This document shows positions 1-6,461 of a stretch of DNA of 22,673 nt, piece after piece. The stretch's first letter is position 1. Every line of letters starts with the position of its first letter. The stretch comes from CABMGU01 sp035292785 (GTDB lineage Archaea > Nanobdellota > Nanobdellia > Woesearchaeales > ARS49): assembly GCA_035292785.1 (NCBI GenBank), contig DATDPK010000034.1:1-22673 (forward strand), written 5' to 3'. The notes under the pieces were generated by a model, which did not search any database, was not told the origin of the DNA, and saw only the letters and a program-made list of their open reading frames with translations. Both the position numbers and the translations under genes were made by a program.

Positions 1-949
1 CTTGTTTAATGTTTTAATTGCTACAAGTGTTGCCGAGGAGGGTTTGGATATTCCTAGTGTGGATATTGTTTTGTTTTACGAGCCGATTCCAAGCGCTATT
101 CGTTCTATTCAGCGTCGTGGCCGTACTGGAAGAAATGAAAAAGGCAGGGTTGTTATTTTCTTGGCAAAAGGAACAAGGGATGAAGGATATGCTTGGAGCG
201 CCCGTGCCAAGGAGAACAGGATGGTGTCTGTTCTTGAAAAGCTGAGGACTGATTTGAATACAAAGCTTGTTGTCAGGACACAGTCTACTTTGCAGAGTTT
301 TGATTCTGGTGTCAAGATTTTTGCTGATTATCGTGAAAAGACAACCGGCACTGTTAAGGAATTGGTTGAGCTTGGTGTTAACATTAAGCTTGAAATGCTT
401 CAGAGTGCTGATTATGTTTTGAGCTCCCGTGTTGGTGTTGAGTTGAAGACTGTTGAGGATTTTGTTAATAGTATTATTGACGGCAGGTTACTGGAGCAGT
501 TGAAAAGTTTGAAAAGAAATTATGAGCGCCCGATTATTATTCTTCAGGGCGCTCAGGATATTTTTGGAGTGAGGAGCATTCATCCGAATGCTATCCGCGG
601 TATGCTCGCAACAATAGCAGTGAGTTATGGCATTCCTGTTTTGAGCTGCAAGGATGAGAAGGATTCTGCTGCCTTGTTATTGTCTATTGCCAAGCGTGAG
701 CAGGATGATGATAAGAAGGATTTCTCTCCTCACGCTGATAGGAAACCGTTGTCATTGAAAGAACAGCAGGAGTATTTGGTTAGTGCTTTGCCTAATGTTG
801 GCTTGAATTTGGCTAAGGAGTTGTTGAAAAAGTTTGGCAGCGTAAGTGCTGTTTTTTCTGCTTCCGAGGAGAAGTTGAAAGAGGTTGATGGTGTTGGTGA
901 AAAGATTGCAGGGCTTATTCGTGATGTTGCAGGAAAGCCATATGTTTAG
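1..949 (+). CDS. hef: Hef-type helicase/XPF nuclease, C-terminal part (5' end outside window)
   Basis: Archaeal Hef couples an SF2 helicase to an XPF/ERCC4 nuclease and HhH DNA-binding repeats, and acts on stalled forks and branched DNA. The visible 315 residues begin inside helicase domain 2: ATSVAEEGLDIP matches motif V, and QRRGRTGR (about residues 37-44) matches motif VI with its arginine fingers. The ERCC4 nuclease domain follows at about 105-235, with DYRE near 109-112, ADY at 136-138 and VELKTVEDF at 146-154. Two helix-hairpin-helix motifs lie at about 259-306 (ALPNVG and VDGVGEKIAG). The nuclease signature is normally ERKxxxD; here it reads ELKxxxD, so the central arginine is leucine while the acidic residues and lysine remain. 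The reading frame is open from the window edge, so the true start is upstream. The TAG stop overlaps the htpX stop on the other strand in the tetranucleotide TTAG. Confidence 0.93.
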   Translation, partial: LFNVLIATSVAEEGLDIPSVDIVLFYEPIPSAIRSIQRRGRTGRNEKGRVVIFLAKGTRDEGYAWSARAKENRMVSVLEKLRTDLNTKLVVRTQSTLQSFDSGVKIFADYREKTTGTVKELVELGVNIKLEMLQSADYVLSSRVGVELKTVEDFVNSIIDGRLLEQLKSLKRNYERPIIILQGAQDIFGVRSIHPNAIRGMLATIAVSYGIPVLSCKDEKDSAALLLSIAKREQDDDKKDFSPHADRKPLSLKEQQEYLVSALPNVGLNLAKELLKKFGSVSAVFSASEEKLKEVDGVGEKIAGLIRDVAGKPYV

Positions 950-1782
950 AATTTCATTTTTGATAATCGTTCTATTCTATCTTTAGTCGAAGGATGTGTT
1001 GAGAATAACGCAACTAATCCTCGTGCTGTAAACGGATTTACGATAAACAATGAGCTTGTTGTTGGGTTTCCCATATGCAGTGGTTTTGCTTTGCAGCCGT
1101 TTTCTAATTTGCTGAGTGCGTTTGCAAGGCTGTGTGAGTCTTTTATTGTCTTGGCGCCTGTTTCATCTGCGAGGTATTCTCGTGAGCGCGAAATTGCTAA
1201 TTGTATCAGCAATGCTGCTATTGGCGTTACGATGATTAGGAATATGAACGCTATTGGGTGTATTCCTCTGTCTCTGTCCCCGCTGACTCCTGTCCATAAT
1301 GCTATTCTTGCTACTGTTGAAATTACTGCTGCAAGTGTTGCCGCTATTGTTGTTACCAGCATGTCCCTGTTTTTTACGTGGGAGAGTTCGTGCGCCAGTA
1401 CGCCTTTGAGTTCATTGTCGTTTAGCAGTTTCAGTATTCCTTCTGTGCACGCGACTACTGCTTTTTTTGGTGATGGTCCTGTTGCGAATGCGTTTGGCGT
1501 TTCTGTTGGCACAATGTATAATGTTGGTTTTGGTATTCCTATTTTGTGCGCGATGTCCTCGACCATTTTGTGGAGGTGCGGGTATTCTTTTTTTGTTGCC
1601 GGCTTTGCGCGGTACATTGCCAGTACTAGTTTGTGTGACCAGAAGTACATTCCAAAGTTCATTATTATTGCAAGGATTAATGCAATTACTATTCCGTTGT
1701 TGCCGCCTATCATGTAGCCTATGGATAATACTAATCCTGATAAGAGTCCAAGCAATATTATTGTTTTAATTTGGTTCCACAT
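946..1782 (-). CDS. htpX: HtpX-like membrane zinc metalloprotease (M48 family)
   Basis: HtpX is an integral-membrane endopeptidase that degrades damaged or misfolded membrane proteins, with its active site on the cytoplasmic face. The 278-residue product has two N-terminal membrane helices (about 8-25 and 30-45). The zinc-binding HELSH motif (HEXXH) is at 131-135, two further hydrophobic segments lie at about 142-164 and 175-195, and the third zinc ligand is in SREYLADETGA (Glu202). TETPNAFATG near 93-102 is also typical of the family, and the length is normal for HtpX. The ATG is 29 bases from the centre of a palindromic TATA box at 1808-1815, so the mRNA is probably leaderless or nearly so. 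It converges on hef and diverges from the lipoprotein gene. No heat-shock operator was recognised. Confidence 0.95.
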   Translation of the reverse strand: MWNQIKTIILLGLLSGLVLSIGYMIGGNNGIVIALILAIIMNFGMYFWSHKLVLAMYRAKPATKKEYPHLHKMVEDIAHKIGIPKPTLYIVPTETPNAFATGPSPKKAVVACTEGILKLLNDNELKGVLAHELSHVKNRDMLVTTIAATLAAVISTVARIALWTGVSGDRDRGIHPIAFIFLIIVTPIAALLIQLAISRSREYLADETGAKTIKDSHSLANALSKLENGCKAKPLHMGNPTTSSLFIVNPFTARGLVALFSTHPSTKDRIERLSKMKF

Positions 1783-1807
1783 CCCGTTGTTTTTGTTCTA
1801 TTTTATG

Positions 1808-1815
1808 TTTATAAA
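1808..1815. promoter_or_regulatory. Palindromic TATA box between htpX and lipoprotein gene
   Basis: The octamer TTTATAAA is a perfect palindrome and can be read as a TATA box on either strand. On the minus strand its centre is 29 bases from the htpX ATG, the spacing expected for a leaderless archaeal transcript. On the plus strand it would place a start site near 1838, giving a short leader for the lipoprotein gene. Flanking BRE elements would set direction; none was clear enough to call. Confidence 0.55.
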
Positions 1816-1831
1816 TGTTGTGAATTCGCAA

Positions 1832-1840
1832 ATTTTAAAA
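1832..1840 (+). promoter_or_regulatory. Candidate TATA element for leaderless lipoprotein transcript
   Basis: The AT-rich element ATTTTAAAA is centred about 28 bases before the lipoprotein ATG at 1864. This is the same TATA-to-ATG distance seen for htpX, the primase and the last partial gene. It is a weaker match to a TATA box than the palindrome at 1808-1815, so either may be used. Confidence 0.35.
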
Positions 1841-1863
1841 GAGGATGCTGTATTTTGCTTTTT

Positions 1864-2481
1864 ATGAAGAGATTTTTGTTGCTTTTGTTGTTATTGGCTG
1901 CTTGCCAACCGGTTCAGAAAGAAAATAGTAATAGTATTACTCTTTTAACTGTTCTTGATGAGTTTTCAAATCTTGATAAGGAATTGAATACTTCTTGGCG
2001 AGAGGAGCAGATTCCTGATAATATGATTGAAATGAGTGCTGTTGAGCCTTGGACTGCCAAGGTTTTGTTTTTGAAGGACCGCATTGCCGGCAGGAACGAT
2101 ACTCTTCTTTTGAATTTGGTTGATGCGCGTATTGAAATGCTGCGCTCCCAGGTTGCGTATCATTTGATGTTGCAGGTTGGAGAGAATGGTGTTGTTAATA
2201 CCGCTATCAGAAATGATACTGGTGTTGTTTTGGAGGAAATTAATTGTGATTATGCGACTGAGATTGCTGAGTTTAACCGTTTCTATTATTTGTCTTATAC
2301 TTATTACGTTAATTTCATTAAATTTATGGACGCTCTTCTTCAGGATTCTTTGGAAGCAAGGCAGAAATTGGCTGACAGCAGTCGCCCTGCATTTTATGAC
2401 TCCGAATTGGGAAATGCAGATAAAAGGGTTGCTGCAATTGGTGATGCGCTTGTTGAAAAATGCAGTGTTACTCAAGGTTAG
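1864..2481 (+). CDS. Putative lipoprotein of unknown function (205 aa)
   Basis: The function is not recognised. The product starts with Met-Lys-Arg-Phe, seven leucines and Ala-Ala-Cys, a classic lipoprotein signal with lipobox LAAC and modified cysteine Cys14. This predicts export and lipid anchoring on the outer face of the cytoplasmic membrane. The mature part (about 190 residues) appears mostly alpha-helical and polar, with scattered aromatics (FYYLSYTYY near 145) and two further cysteines. The frame is open back to 1771, but the ATG at 1864 was chosen because it starts the signal peptide directly and lies 28 bases downstream of an AT-rich TATA-like element; the upstream residues resemble translated promoter DNA. 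The 3' end overlaps the convergent Toprim gene by 14 bases. Confidence 0.75.
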   Translation: MKRFLLLLLLLAACQPVQKENSNSITLLTVLDEFSNLDKELNTSWREEQIPDNMIEMSAVEPWTAKVLFLKDRIAGRNDTLLLNLVDARIEMLRSQVAYHLMLQVGENGVVNTAIRNDTGVVLEEINCDYATEIAEFNRFYYLSYTYYVNFIKFMDALLQDSLEARQKLADSSRPAFYDSELGNADKRVAAIGDALVEKCSVTQG

Positions 2482-2809
2482 ATAGGTATGTTGCCAGTCC
2501 TTCTATGTGTTTCAGTCCTGTTGTGAACAGGAATTCCCTTAGCTTGTTGTTTATTTTTACTTTGTGTGCTTGCAAGTCTTTTGCCAATCGGTGATATAGC
2601 TTCTTGCCTTCTGCGTCAAGGTCTGTTAGTAATACAACTTCTTTTGTTTTTGACTCAATTTCTTCAACAACTGCATAAAGCGGTTTTTTGATTGTGAGAA
2701 TGTTTTTGATTCCTAATTTTTCTAATGCGTTTTTGTCCTTGATGCCTTCTACAAGGACAAGCAGTTTTTTCTGTTTTATTTCATTTAGAAGTTCTTGCAG
2801 TTCTTCCAT
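2468..2809 (-). CDS. Small stand-alone Toprim domain protein (UPF0292-like)
   Basis: Toprim domains bind Mg2+ and cleave or form phosphodiester bonds in DnaG primases, topoisomerases, OLD nucleases and RNase M5. This roughly 113-residue protein is little more than one such domain. VLVEGIKDK near residues 18-26 carries the conserved Glu21, and LLTDLDAEGK near 60-69 carries the DxD pair (Asp63, Asp65) and a trailing Glu. This matches small archaeal Toprim proteins of unknown function rather than full DnaG, since no zinc-finger or RNAP-like catalytic core is present. The ATG at 2809 is preceded in frame by a GTG at 2812, and either could be used. Both sit about 24-27 bases from the TATA box at 2831-2839, which also serves the divergent primase gene. 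The shared promoter suggests, but does not show, a role linked to primer synthesis or RNA processing. Confidence 0.85.
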   Translation of the reverse strand: MEELQELLNEIKQKKLLVLVEGIKDKNALEKLGIKNILTIKKPLYAVVEEIESKTKEVVLLTDLDAEGKKLYHRLAKDLQAHKVKINNKLREFLFTTGLKHIEGLATYLSNLE

Positions 2810-2830
2810 CACTGGACAGATGATGGCAAG

Positions 2831-2839
2831 TTATATAAA
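2831..2839. promoter_or_regulatory. Near-palindromic TATA box shared by Toprim and primase genes
   Basis: TTATATAAA lies between the divergent Toprim (start 2809/2812) and primase (start 2865) genes. Its centre is about 29 bases from the primase ATG and 24-27 bases from the Toprim start codons. Both distances fit archaeal leaderless transcription, so one TATA element may drive both genes. Confidence 0.6.
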
Positions 2840-2864
2840 TTCTCAGATCTGTAAAAGCTTGGGG

Positions 2865-4199
2865 ATGGCAGACTATAAGAAGATTCATTTGAGCACGTTG
2901 TTGAAGTATTACAAGCGTGCTGAAATTCAGGATGCTTTAGTGGGAGCTGCGGAAAAAAAGGAGATTGCTGTGAGTTATGGGGGCACTGGTTACGGAAAGC
3001 GTCCTGATGTTTTGCAGTATCCTAAGGATGTTTTGGAGGCTGTTAAGCAGGGTGCTACAAGTTTTCACTGCAGTGAGGAATTGTGGTTTAATCCTTTGCA
3101 GGTTGTTACTGGTATGAAGCCTGAGGAGTTGAATTCTTTGCGTGTTGGTTGGGATTTGATTTTGGATATTGATTGTCCTGAGTTGGAGTATTCCAAGATT
3201 GCCGGTGATTTGTTGGTGCAGGCATTGAGGCATCACGGTGTTCAGCATTTGTCTGTGAAATTTTCCGGAAATCATGGTTTTCATATTGGTGTTGCGTTTG
3301 AGGCTTTTCCTGAGACTGTGAATGGTACGCCGATTAAGGACCAGTTTCCTGATGGGCCGAGGAAGATTGCTGCTTATTTGCAGAGGATGATTAAGGAGCC
3401 TTTGGCAGAAAAGCTTTTGCAGAAGGACGACATTGCAAAGATTGCGAAATCTGTTAAGAAAAGTGTTTCTGAGCTTGTGAAGAACGGCCGGCTTGACCCT
3501 TTTGCTGTTTTGTCTATTGATACTATTTTGATTGCAACAAGGCATTTGTATAGGATGCCTTATTCTTTGAATGAGAAATCTGGCTTGGCGAGTGTCGTCA
3601 TTAAGCCTGATGAAATTTTGTCTTTTGACAAAAAGGATGCCTCTCCTGAAAAGGTTGTTCCTAAGCTTGTTTTTCTTGACAGGTCAAGTGTTATTCCAGG
3701 TGAAGCTAAGAAATTAATCGTGCAGGCTTTTGACGAGAAGGCAATTCAGGAAGTTCCTCAGGGGCTTAAGGTTTTGACAGAGAGGAAGTTTGAGCCGATT
3801 ACCGACGCTGTTCCTGAGCAGTATTTTCCTCCGTGCATACAATTAATTTCGCAGGGTTTGAAGGATGGCAAGAAGCGTGCTTTGTTTGTGCTAGTGAATT
3901 TCCTGACTTCTTGCGGTTGGAGTTATGATAGGGTTGAGAATTATTTGAATGAGTGGAATAAGAAGAATTCTGAGCCTTTGCGCGATGTTTTGATTCAGGG
4001 ACAATTGAGATATCATAAGATGATGAAGAAAAGAATTATGCCGCCTAACTGCGATAACAAGGCTTACATGGTCGATATTGGCGTCTGCAAGCCTGATGGT
4101 TTTTGCCCAAAGATTAAGAATCCTGCCAATTATGCCATTGCAAAGCAGAGAATGATGGCGAGGATGTCTGAAAAGAGGAAAAAGTCTTCTGAGTCATAA
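2865..4199 (+). CDS. priS: Single-chain DNA primase: PriS catalytic domain fused to PriL Fe-S domain
   Basis: This protein makes the RNA/DNA primers for replication. The N-terminal ~300 residues are the archaeo-eukaryotic primase catalytic fold. The metal-binding DID is at 101-103 (LDIDC), SGNHGFHI at 134-141 is the nucleotide-binding motif, a third acidic residue is at Asp219, and RHLYRMPYSL at 226-235 is a conserved PriS block. The C-terminal part (about 318-425) matches the PriL Fe-S domain that helps initiation: FPPC (Cys324), then PPNC (Cys396), GVC (Cys408) and GFC (Cys414), the four-cysteine 4Fe-4S pattern. At 444 residues it is longer than a plain PriS. The PriL N-terminal domain appears to be missing. 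Nanoarchaeum equitans has a comparable fused primase. The frame opens earlier (2688), but the ATG at 2865 follows a TATA box by 29 bases and starts the PriS homology. Confidence 0.88.
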   Translation: MADYKKIHLSTLLKYYKRAEIQDALVGAAEKKEIAVSYGGTGYGKRPDVLQYPKDVLEAVKQGATSFHCSEELWFNPLQVVTGMKPEELNSLRVGWDLILDIDCPELEYSKIAGDLLVQALRHHGVQHLSVKFSGNHGFHIGVAFEAFPETVNGTPIKDQFPDGPRKIAAYLQRMIKEPLAEKLLQKDDIAKIAKSVKKSVSELVKNGRLDPFAVLSIDTILIATRHLYRMPYSLNEKSGLASVVIKPDEILSFDKKDASPEKVVPKLVFLDRSSVIPGEAKKLIVQAFDEKAIQEVPQGLKVLTERKFEPITDAVPEQYFPPCIQLISQGLKDGKKRALFVLVNFLTSCGWSYDRVENYLNEWNKKNSEPLRDVLIQGQLRYHKMMKKRIMPPNCDNKAYMVDIGVCKPDGFCPKIKNPANYAIAKQRMMARMSEKRKKSSES

Positions 4200-4250
4200 T
4201 ATAGTGTTGATTATTGACGGTATTCAAAGGTCGCCCCTCGAACAGATAGC

Positions 4251-4260
4251 TTTATAAATA
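4251..4260 (+). promoter_or_regulatory. TATA box of the ribosomal protein super-operon
   Basis: TTTATAAATA is the strongest TATA match in the 225-base gap before uL3. A start site about 27 bases downstream would be near 4281, leaving a leader of roughly 140 bases before the uL3 ATG. This contrasts with the leaderless promoters elsewhere in the window. Confidence 0.7.
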
Positions 4261-4265
4261 ACCCC

Positions 4266-4292
4266 GGTTCTCGTCTAAATAACTGACGAGCC
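4266..4292 (+). promoter_or_regulatory. Inverted repeat spanning the predicted operon start site
   Basis: CTCGTC at 4270-4275 pairs with GACGAG at 4285-4290, and GG at 4266-4267 can extend to CC at 4291-4292 around a TT bulge. The repeat straddles the predicted transcription start near 4281. It may therefore act as a DNA operator rather than an RNA hairpin. The regulator is unknown. Confidence 0.4.
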
Positions 4293-4301
4293 TGAGAAGG
4301 A

Positions 4302-4396
4302 ATCCCAGTACAGTCAGTGCAGAGTGCACTACCTGTTTCTTACTGGGATGTCCGCAAAAGGTTCTGTTGGGCTGATACGGTATTTCATATCGTGTT
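4302..4396 (+). promoter_or_regulatory. Structured 5' leader of the ribosomal operon (two hairpins)
   Basis: ATCCCAGTA (4302-4310) is exactly complementary to TACTGGGAT (4341-4349). Inside it, AGTGCA (4316-4321) pairs with TGCACT (4325-4330) across a GAG loop, giving a two-tier hairpin with an asymmetric internal loop. A second hairpin pairs ACGGTA (4377-4382) with TATCGT (4388-4393) around TTTCA and can extend with wobble pairs to 4374/4396. The uL3 ribosome-binding sequence GAGGAG (4416-4421) follows. Such leaders often bind a ribosomal protein for feedback control; which protein, if any, cannot be told from sequence alone. Confidence 0.5.
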
Positions 4397-4424
4397 AAAC
4401 AAAAACGATTAGATTGAGGAGTCT

Positions 4425-5393
4425 ATGCCAAGAATAAGAACACCGCGACAGGGAAGTATGGCTTTCTGGCCCAGGAAGAGGGCTTCTGACATAGTTGCAC
4501 GTGTAAGGACTTGGCCTGTTGCAAAGGATGCAAAACTTTTGGGTTTTGCCGGCTATAAGGTCGGTATGACTCACGTCACTGTTCTTGACAACATTCCTAC
4601 TTCTATATCAAAAGGTGAAGAAGTTCAGCTGCCTGTTACCGTCATTGAATGTCCTCCTTTGAAGGTTGCTGCCATAAGATTATACAAGAAGGATGCTTAT
4701 GGCTTGCATTGTGCTGGCCAGATTATTGCCGAAAAGCTTGACAAGGAATTGTCTCGTTCTCTCGTTCTTCCCAAAAAAGTTTCTTCTTCTCCAAAAACAG
4801 ATGGTTTGTTTGATGTTCGCGTTCTTGCTTTCACTCAGCCAAAGCTCACTTCTATTGGCAAGAAAAAGCCTGAATTGTTCGAGCTTGGTGTTGGCGGATT
4901 AAAAGTAGAGGATAAGCTTGCTTATGCTCAGTCTGTTTTGGGCAAGGAGATAAAGATTTCAGATATTTTCAGCGACGGTCAGTTTGTCGACAGCATTTCT
5001 ATCAGCAAGGGAAAGGGTTATCAGGGTCCTGTTAAGAGGTTTGGTGTTGCATTGCGTGCTCACAAGAGCGAGAAAACCAAGAGAGGTCCTGGTAGCTTGG
5101 GTCCTTGGCACGGCTTTAGGGGTTTTAGGACGCCTCACGCAGGTCAAATGGGTTTCCAGCAGAGATTGGAATACAATAAGCGTTTGTTGAAGATTGGCGA
5201 CGATGTTGCAAAAATCAATCCTAAGGGTGGTTTTGTTCGTTATGGCAATGTAAAGAACCAATATGTTTTGGTTCACGGTAGCGTGGTTGGTGCATCTAAG
5301 CGTTTGATTACTCTTACAGTGCCTAGAAGGCCTTTATTGAGAAAATTGGAGGCTCCGGCTGTTACGTATGTCAGCTTGGTGTCAAAGCAGTAA
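4425..5393 (+). CDS. rpl3: Large subunit ribosomal protein uL3
   Basis: uL3 is an early-assembling 50S protein whose central extension reaches toward the peptidyl-transferase centre. The 322 residues start with the archaeal-type PRIRTPRQGSMAFWPRKRA. FAGYKVGMTHV follows near residues 45-55, with the tryptophan-finger region GPGSLGPWHGFRG near 221-233 and GQMGFQQRLEYNKRL near 240-255. Length is close to the archaeal norm (330-350). It is the first gene of the super-operon, behind a ~140-base structured leader. A GAGGAG ribosome-binding sequence (4416-4421) sits three bases before the ATG. The uL4 start follows after one base. Confidence 0.97.
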   Translation: MPRIRTPRQGSMAFWPRKRASDIVARVRTWPVAKDAKLLGFAGYKVGMTHVTVLDNIPTSISKGEEVQLPVTVIECPPLKVAAIRLYKKDAYGLHCAGQIIAEKLDKELSRSLVLPKKVSSSPKTDGLFDVRVLAFTQPKLTSIGKKKPELFELGVGGLKVEDKLAYAQSVLGKEIKISDIFSDGQFVDSISISKGKGYQGPVKRFGVALRAHKSEKTKRGPGSLGPWHGFRGFRTPHAGQMGFQQRLEYNKRLLKIGDDVAKINPKGGFVRYGNVKNQYVLVHGSVVGASKRLITLTVPRRPLLRKLEAPAVTYVSLVSKQ

Positions 5394-5394
5394 A

Positions 5395-6198
5395 ATGGAA
5401 GTCAAAATAATTTCGCCGGAAAACAAGGAAGTTGGCAAGAAGAAGTTGCCAGGCCAGTTTTCAGAAATTGTCAGGCCTGATTTGATTAAGAGGGCTGTTC
5501 TTGCTATTTTGGCCAATGATAGGCAGCAGTATGGTGCTGACCCGCGGGCTGGTAAGAAAGCAGCAGCAAGGCTTTCAAGACGTCGTCGTGATTACAAGGG
5601 TTCTTACGGTAAGGGTCTTTCAAGAGTGCCGAGAAAAACTATGACGAGGAGAGGTATGCAGATGATTTGGGTTGGTGCTTTTGCTCCTGGCACCGTCGGT
5701 GGAAGGCGTGCTTTCCCTGCAAGGGCAGCTCATATTTATGCGCAAAGTATTAATGACAAGGAAAGGAAAAAGGCAATAAGAAGTGCTTTGTCTGCAGTTA
5801 TGGATAAAAAAATGGTCGAATCAAGAGGCCACAAGGTTCCTGCTGCTTATCCTTTTGTTGTTTCAAATGATATTGAAAAAATAAGCAAGACTGGCGATTT
5901 GATTTCGGTTTTGGAAAAGTTTGGATTGAATGATGAGCTTTCGCGTTCAGACAGGAAAATTAACTCTGGAAAGGGCAAGTTGCGTGGCAGGCGTTACAAG
6001 CAGGCAAAGGGTCCTTTGCTCGTCGTGAGCGAAAAATGCAGCGCTGTCAAGGCTGCTGAGAATATTCCTGGTTTTGATGTTGTTGATGTTTTGCACATTA
6101 ATGCAAAATTGCTTGCTCCTGGCGCAGTGCCTGGAAGATTGACGCTGTTCACGCAGGGAGCTATTGAAAAATTGGAAAAGGAGAGGTTGTTCCTGTAA
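5395..6198 (+). CDS. rpl4: Large subunit ribosomal protein uL4
   Basis: uL4 binds 23S rRNA domain I, and its loop lines the nascent-peptide tunnel. The product is 267 residues. The tunnel-loop region is GADPRAGKKAAARLSRRRRD (about 44-63), followed by the basic stretch GKGLSRVPRKTMTRRG and GGRRAFPARAAH; KSGRGKLRGRRY-like SGKGKLRGRRYKQAKGP lies near 190-207. The frame opens 27 bases earlier inside uL3, but the ATG at 5395 gives the canonical start and leaves one base after the uL3 stop (TAAAATG). No Shine-Dalgarno sequence is evident, so translation probably depends on coupling to uL3. In E. coli uL4 is the operon's autoregulator; a similar role here is untested. Confidence 0.96.
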   Translation: MEVKIISPENKEVGKKKLPGQFSEIVRPDLIKRAVLAILANDRQQYGADPRAGKKAAARLSRRRRDYKGSYGKGLSRVPRKTMTRRGMQMIWVGAFAPGTVGGRRAFPARAAHIYAQSINDKERKKAIRSALSAVMDKKMVESRGHKVPAAYPFVVSNDIEKISKTGDLISVLEKFGLNDELSRSDRKINSGKGKLRGRRYKQAKGPLLVVSEKCSAVKAAENIPGFDVVDVLHINAKLLAPGAVPGRLTLFTQGAIEKLEKERLFL

Positions 6199-6199
6199 A

Positions 6200-6460
6200 A
6201 TGGATGCTTACAAAATCATAAAATTTCCATTGGCGACTGAAAAAGCGATTCGCTTGATGGAAGCTGAGAATAAATTGCTGTTTGTGGTAGACAGGCACGC
6301 AAAAAAATCAGATATTAAGAAGGCAGCAGAGGAATTGTTTAAGGCAAAGGTTGTTGGAGTGAATACTTTGGTTAGCATGACTGGCGAGAAGCGTGCTTAT
6401 GTGAAGTTTGCTCCGGAAAATCCGGCGATTGACATCGCGACAACTCTTGGGTTGATGTAA
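6200..6460 (+). CDS. rpl23: Large subunit ribosomal protein uL23
   Basis: uL23 sits at the tunnel exit and is a docking site for SRP and the translocon. The 86 residues open with MDAYKIIKFPLATEKAIRLM and end with a segment typical of the archaeal protein (GEKRAYVKFAPENPAIDIAT). Length matches archaeal uL23 (80-86). The ATG at 6200 follows the uL4 stop by one base in a TAAAATG junction. The in-frame extension back to 6164 lies inside uL4 and is not homologous. The uL2 start follows after another one-base gap. Confidence 0.96.
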   Translation: MDAYKIIKFPLATEKAIRLMEAENKLLFVVDRHAKKSDIKKAAEELFKAKVVGVNTLVSMTGEKRAYVKFAPENPAIDIATTLGLM

Positions 6461-6461
6461 A

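Noticed and set aside
1091..1717. 208-residue open frame on the plus strand across htpX
   Set aside because: It is the antisense shadow of a clear HtpX gene with HEXXH and family length; the frame shows no recognisable motif.
1771..1863. Upstream 31 codons of the lipoprotein frame
   Set aside because: They cross the htpX start and the promoter elements; the signal peptide begins at 1864.
2688..2864. N-terminal extension of the primase frame
   Set aside because: It lies over the Toprim gene and the TATA box, is low-complexity Ser/Phe-rich, and has no PriS homology.
4302..4349. Possible H/ACA guide RNA in the uL3 leader
   Set aside because: The two-tier hairpin has an internal loop, but no ACA box follows the lower stem and the GAG loop is too small for a K-turn or K-loop.
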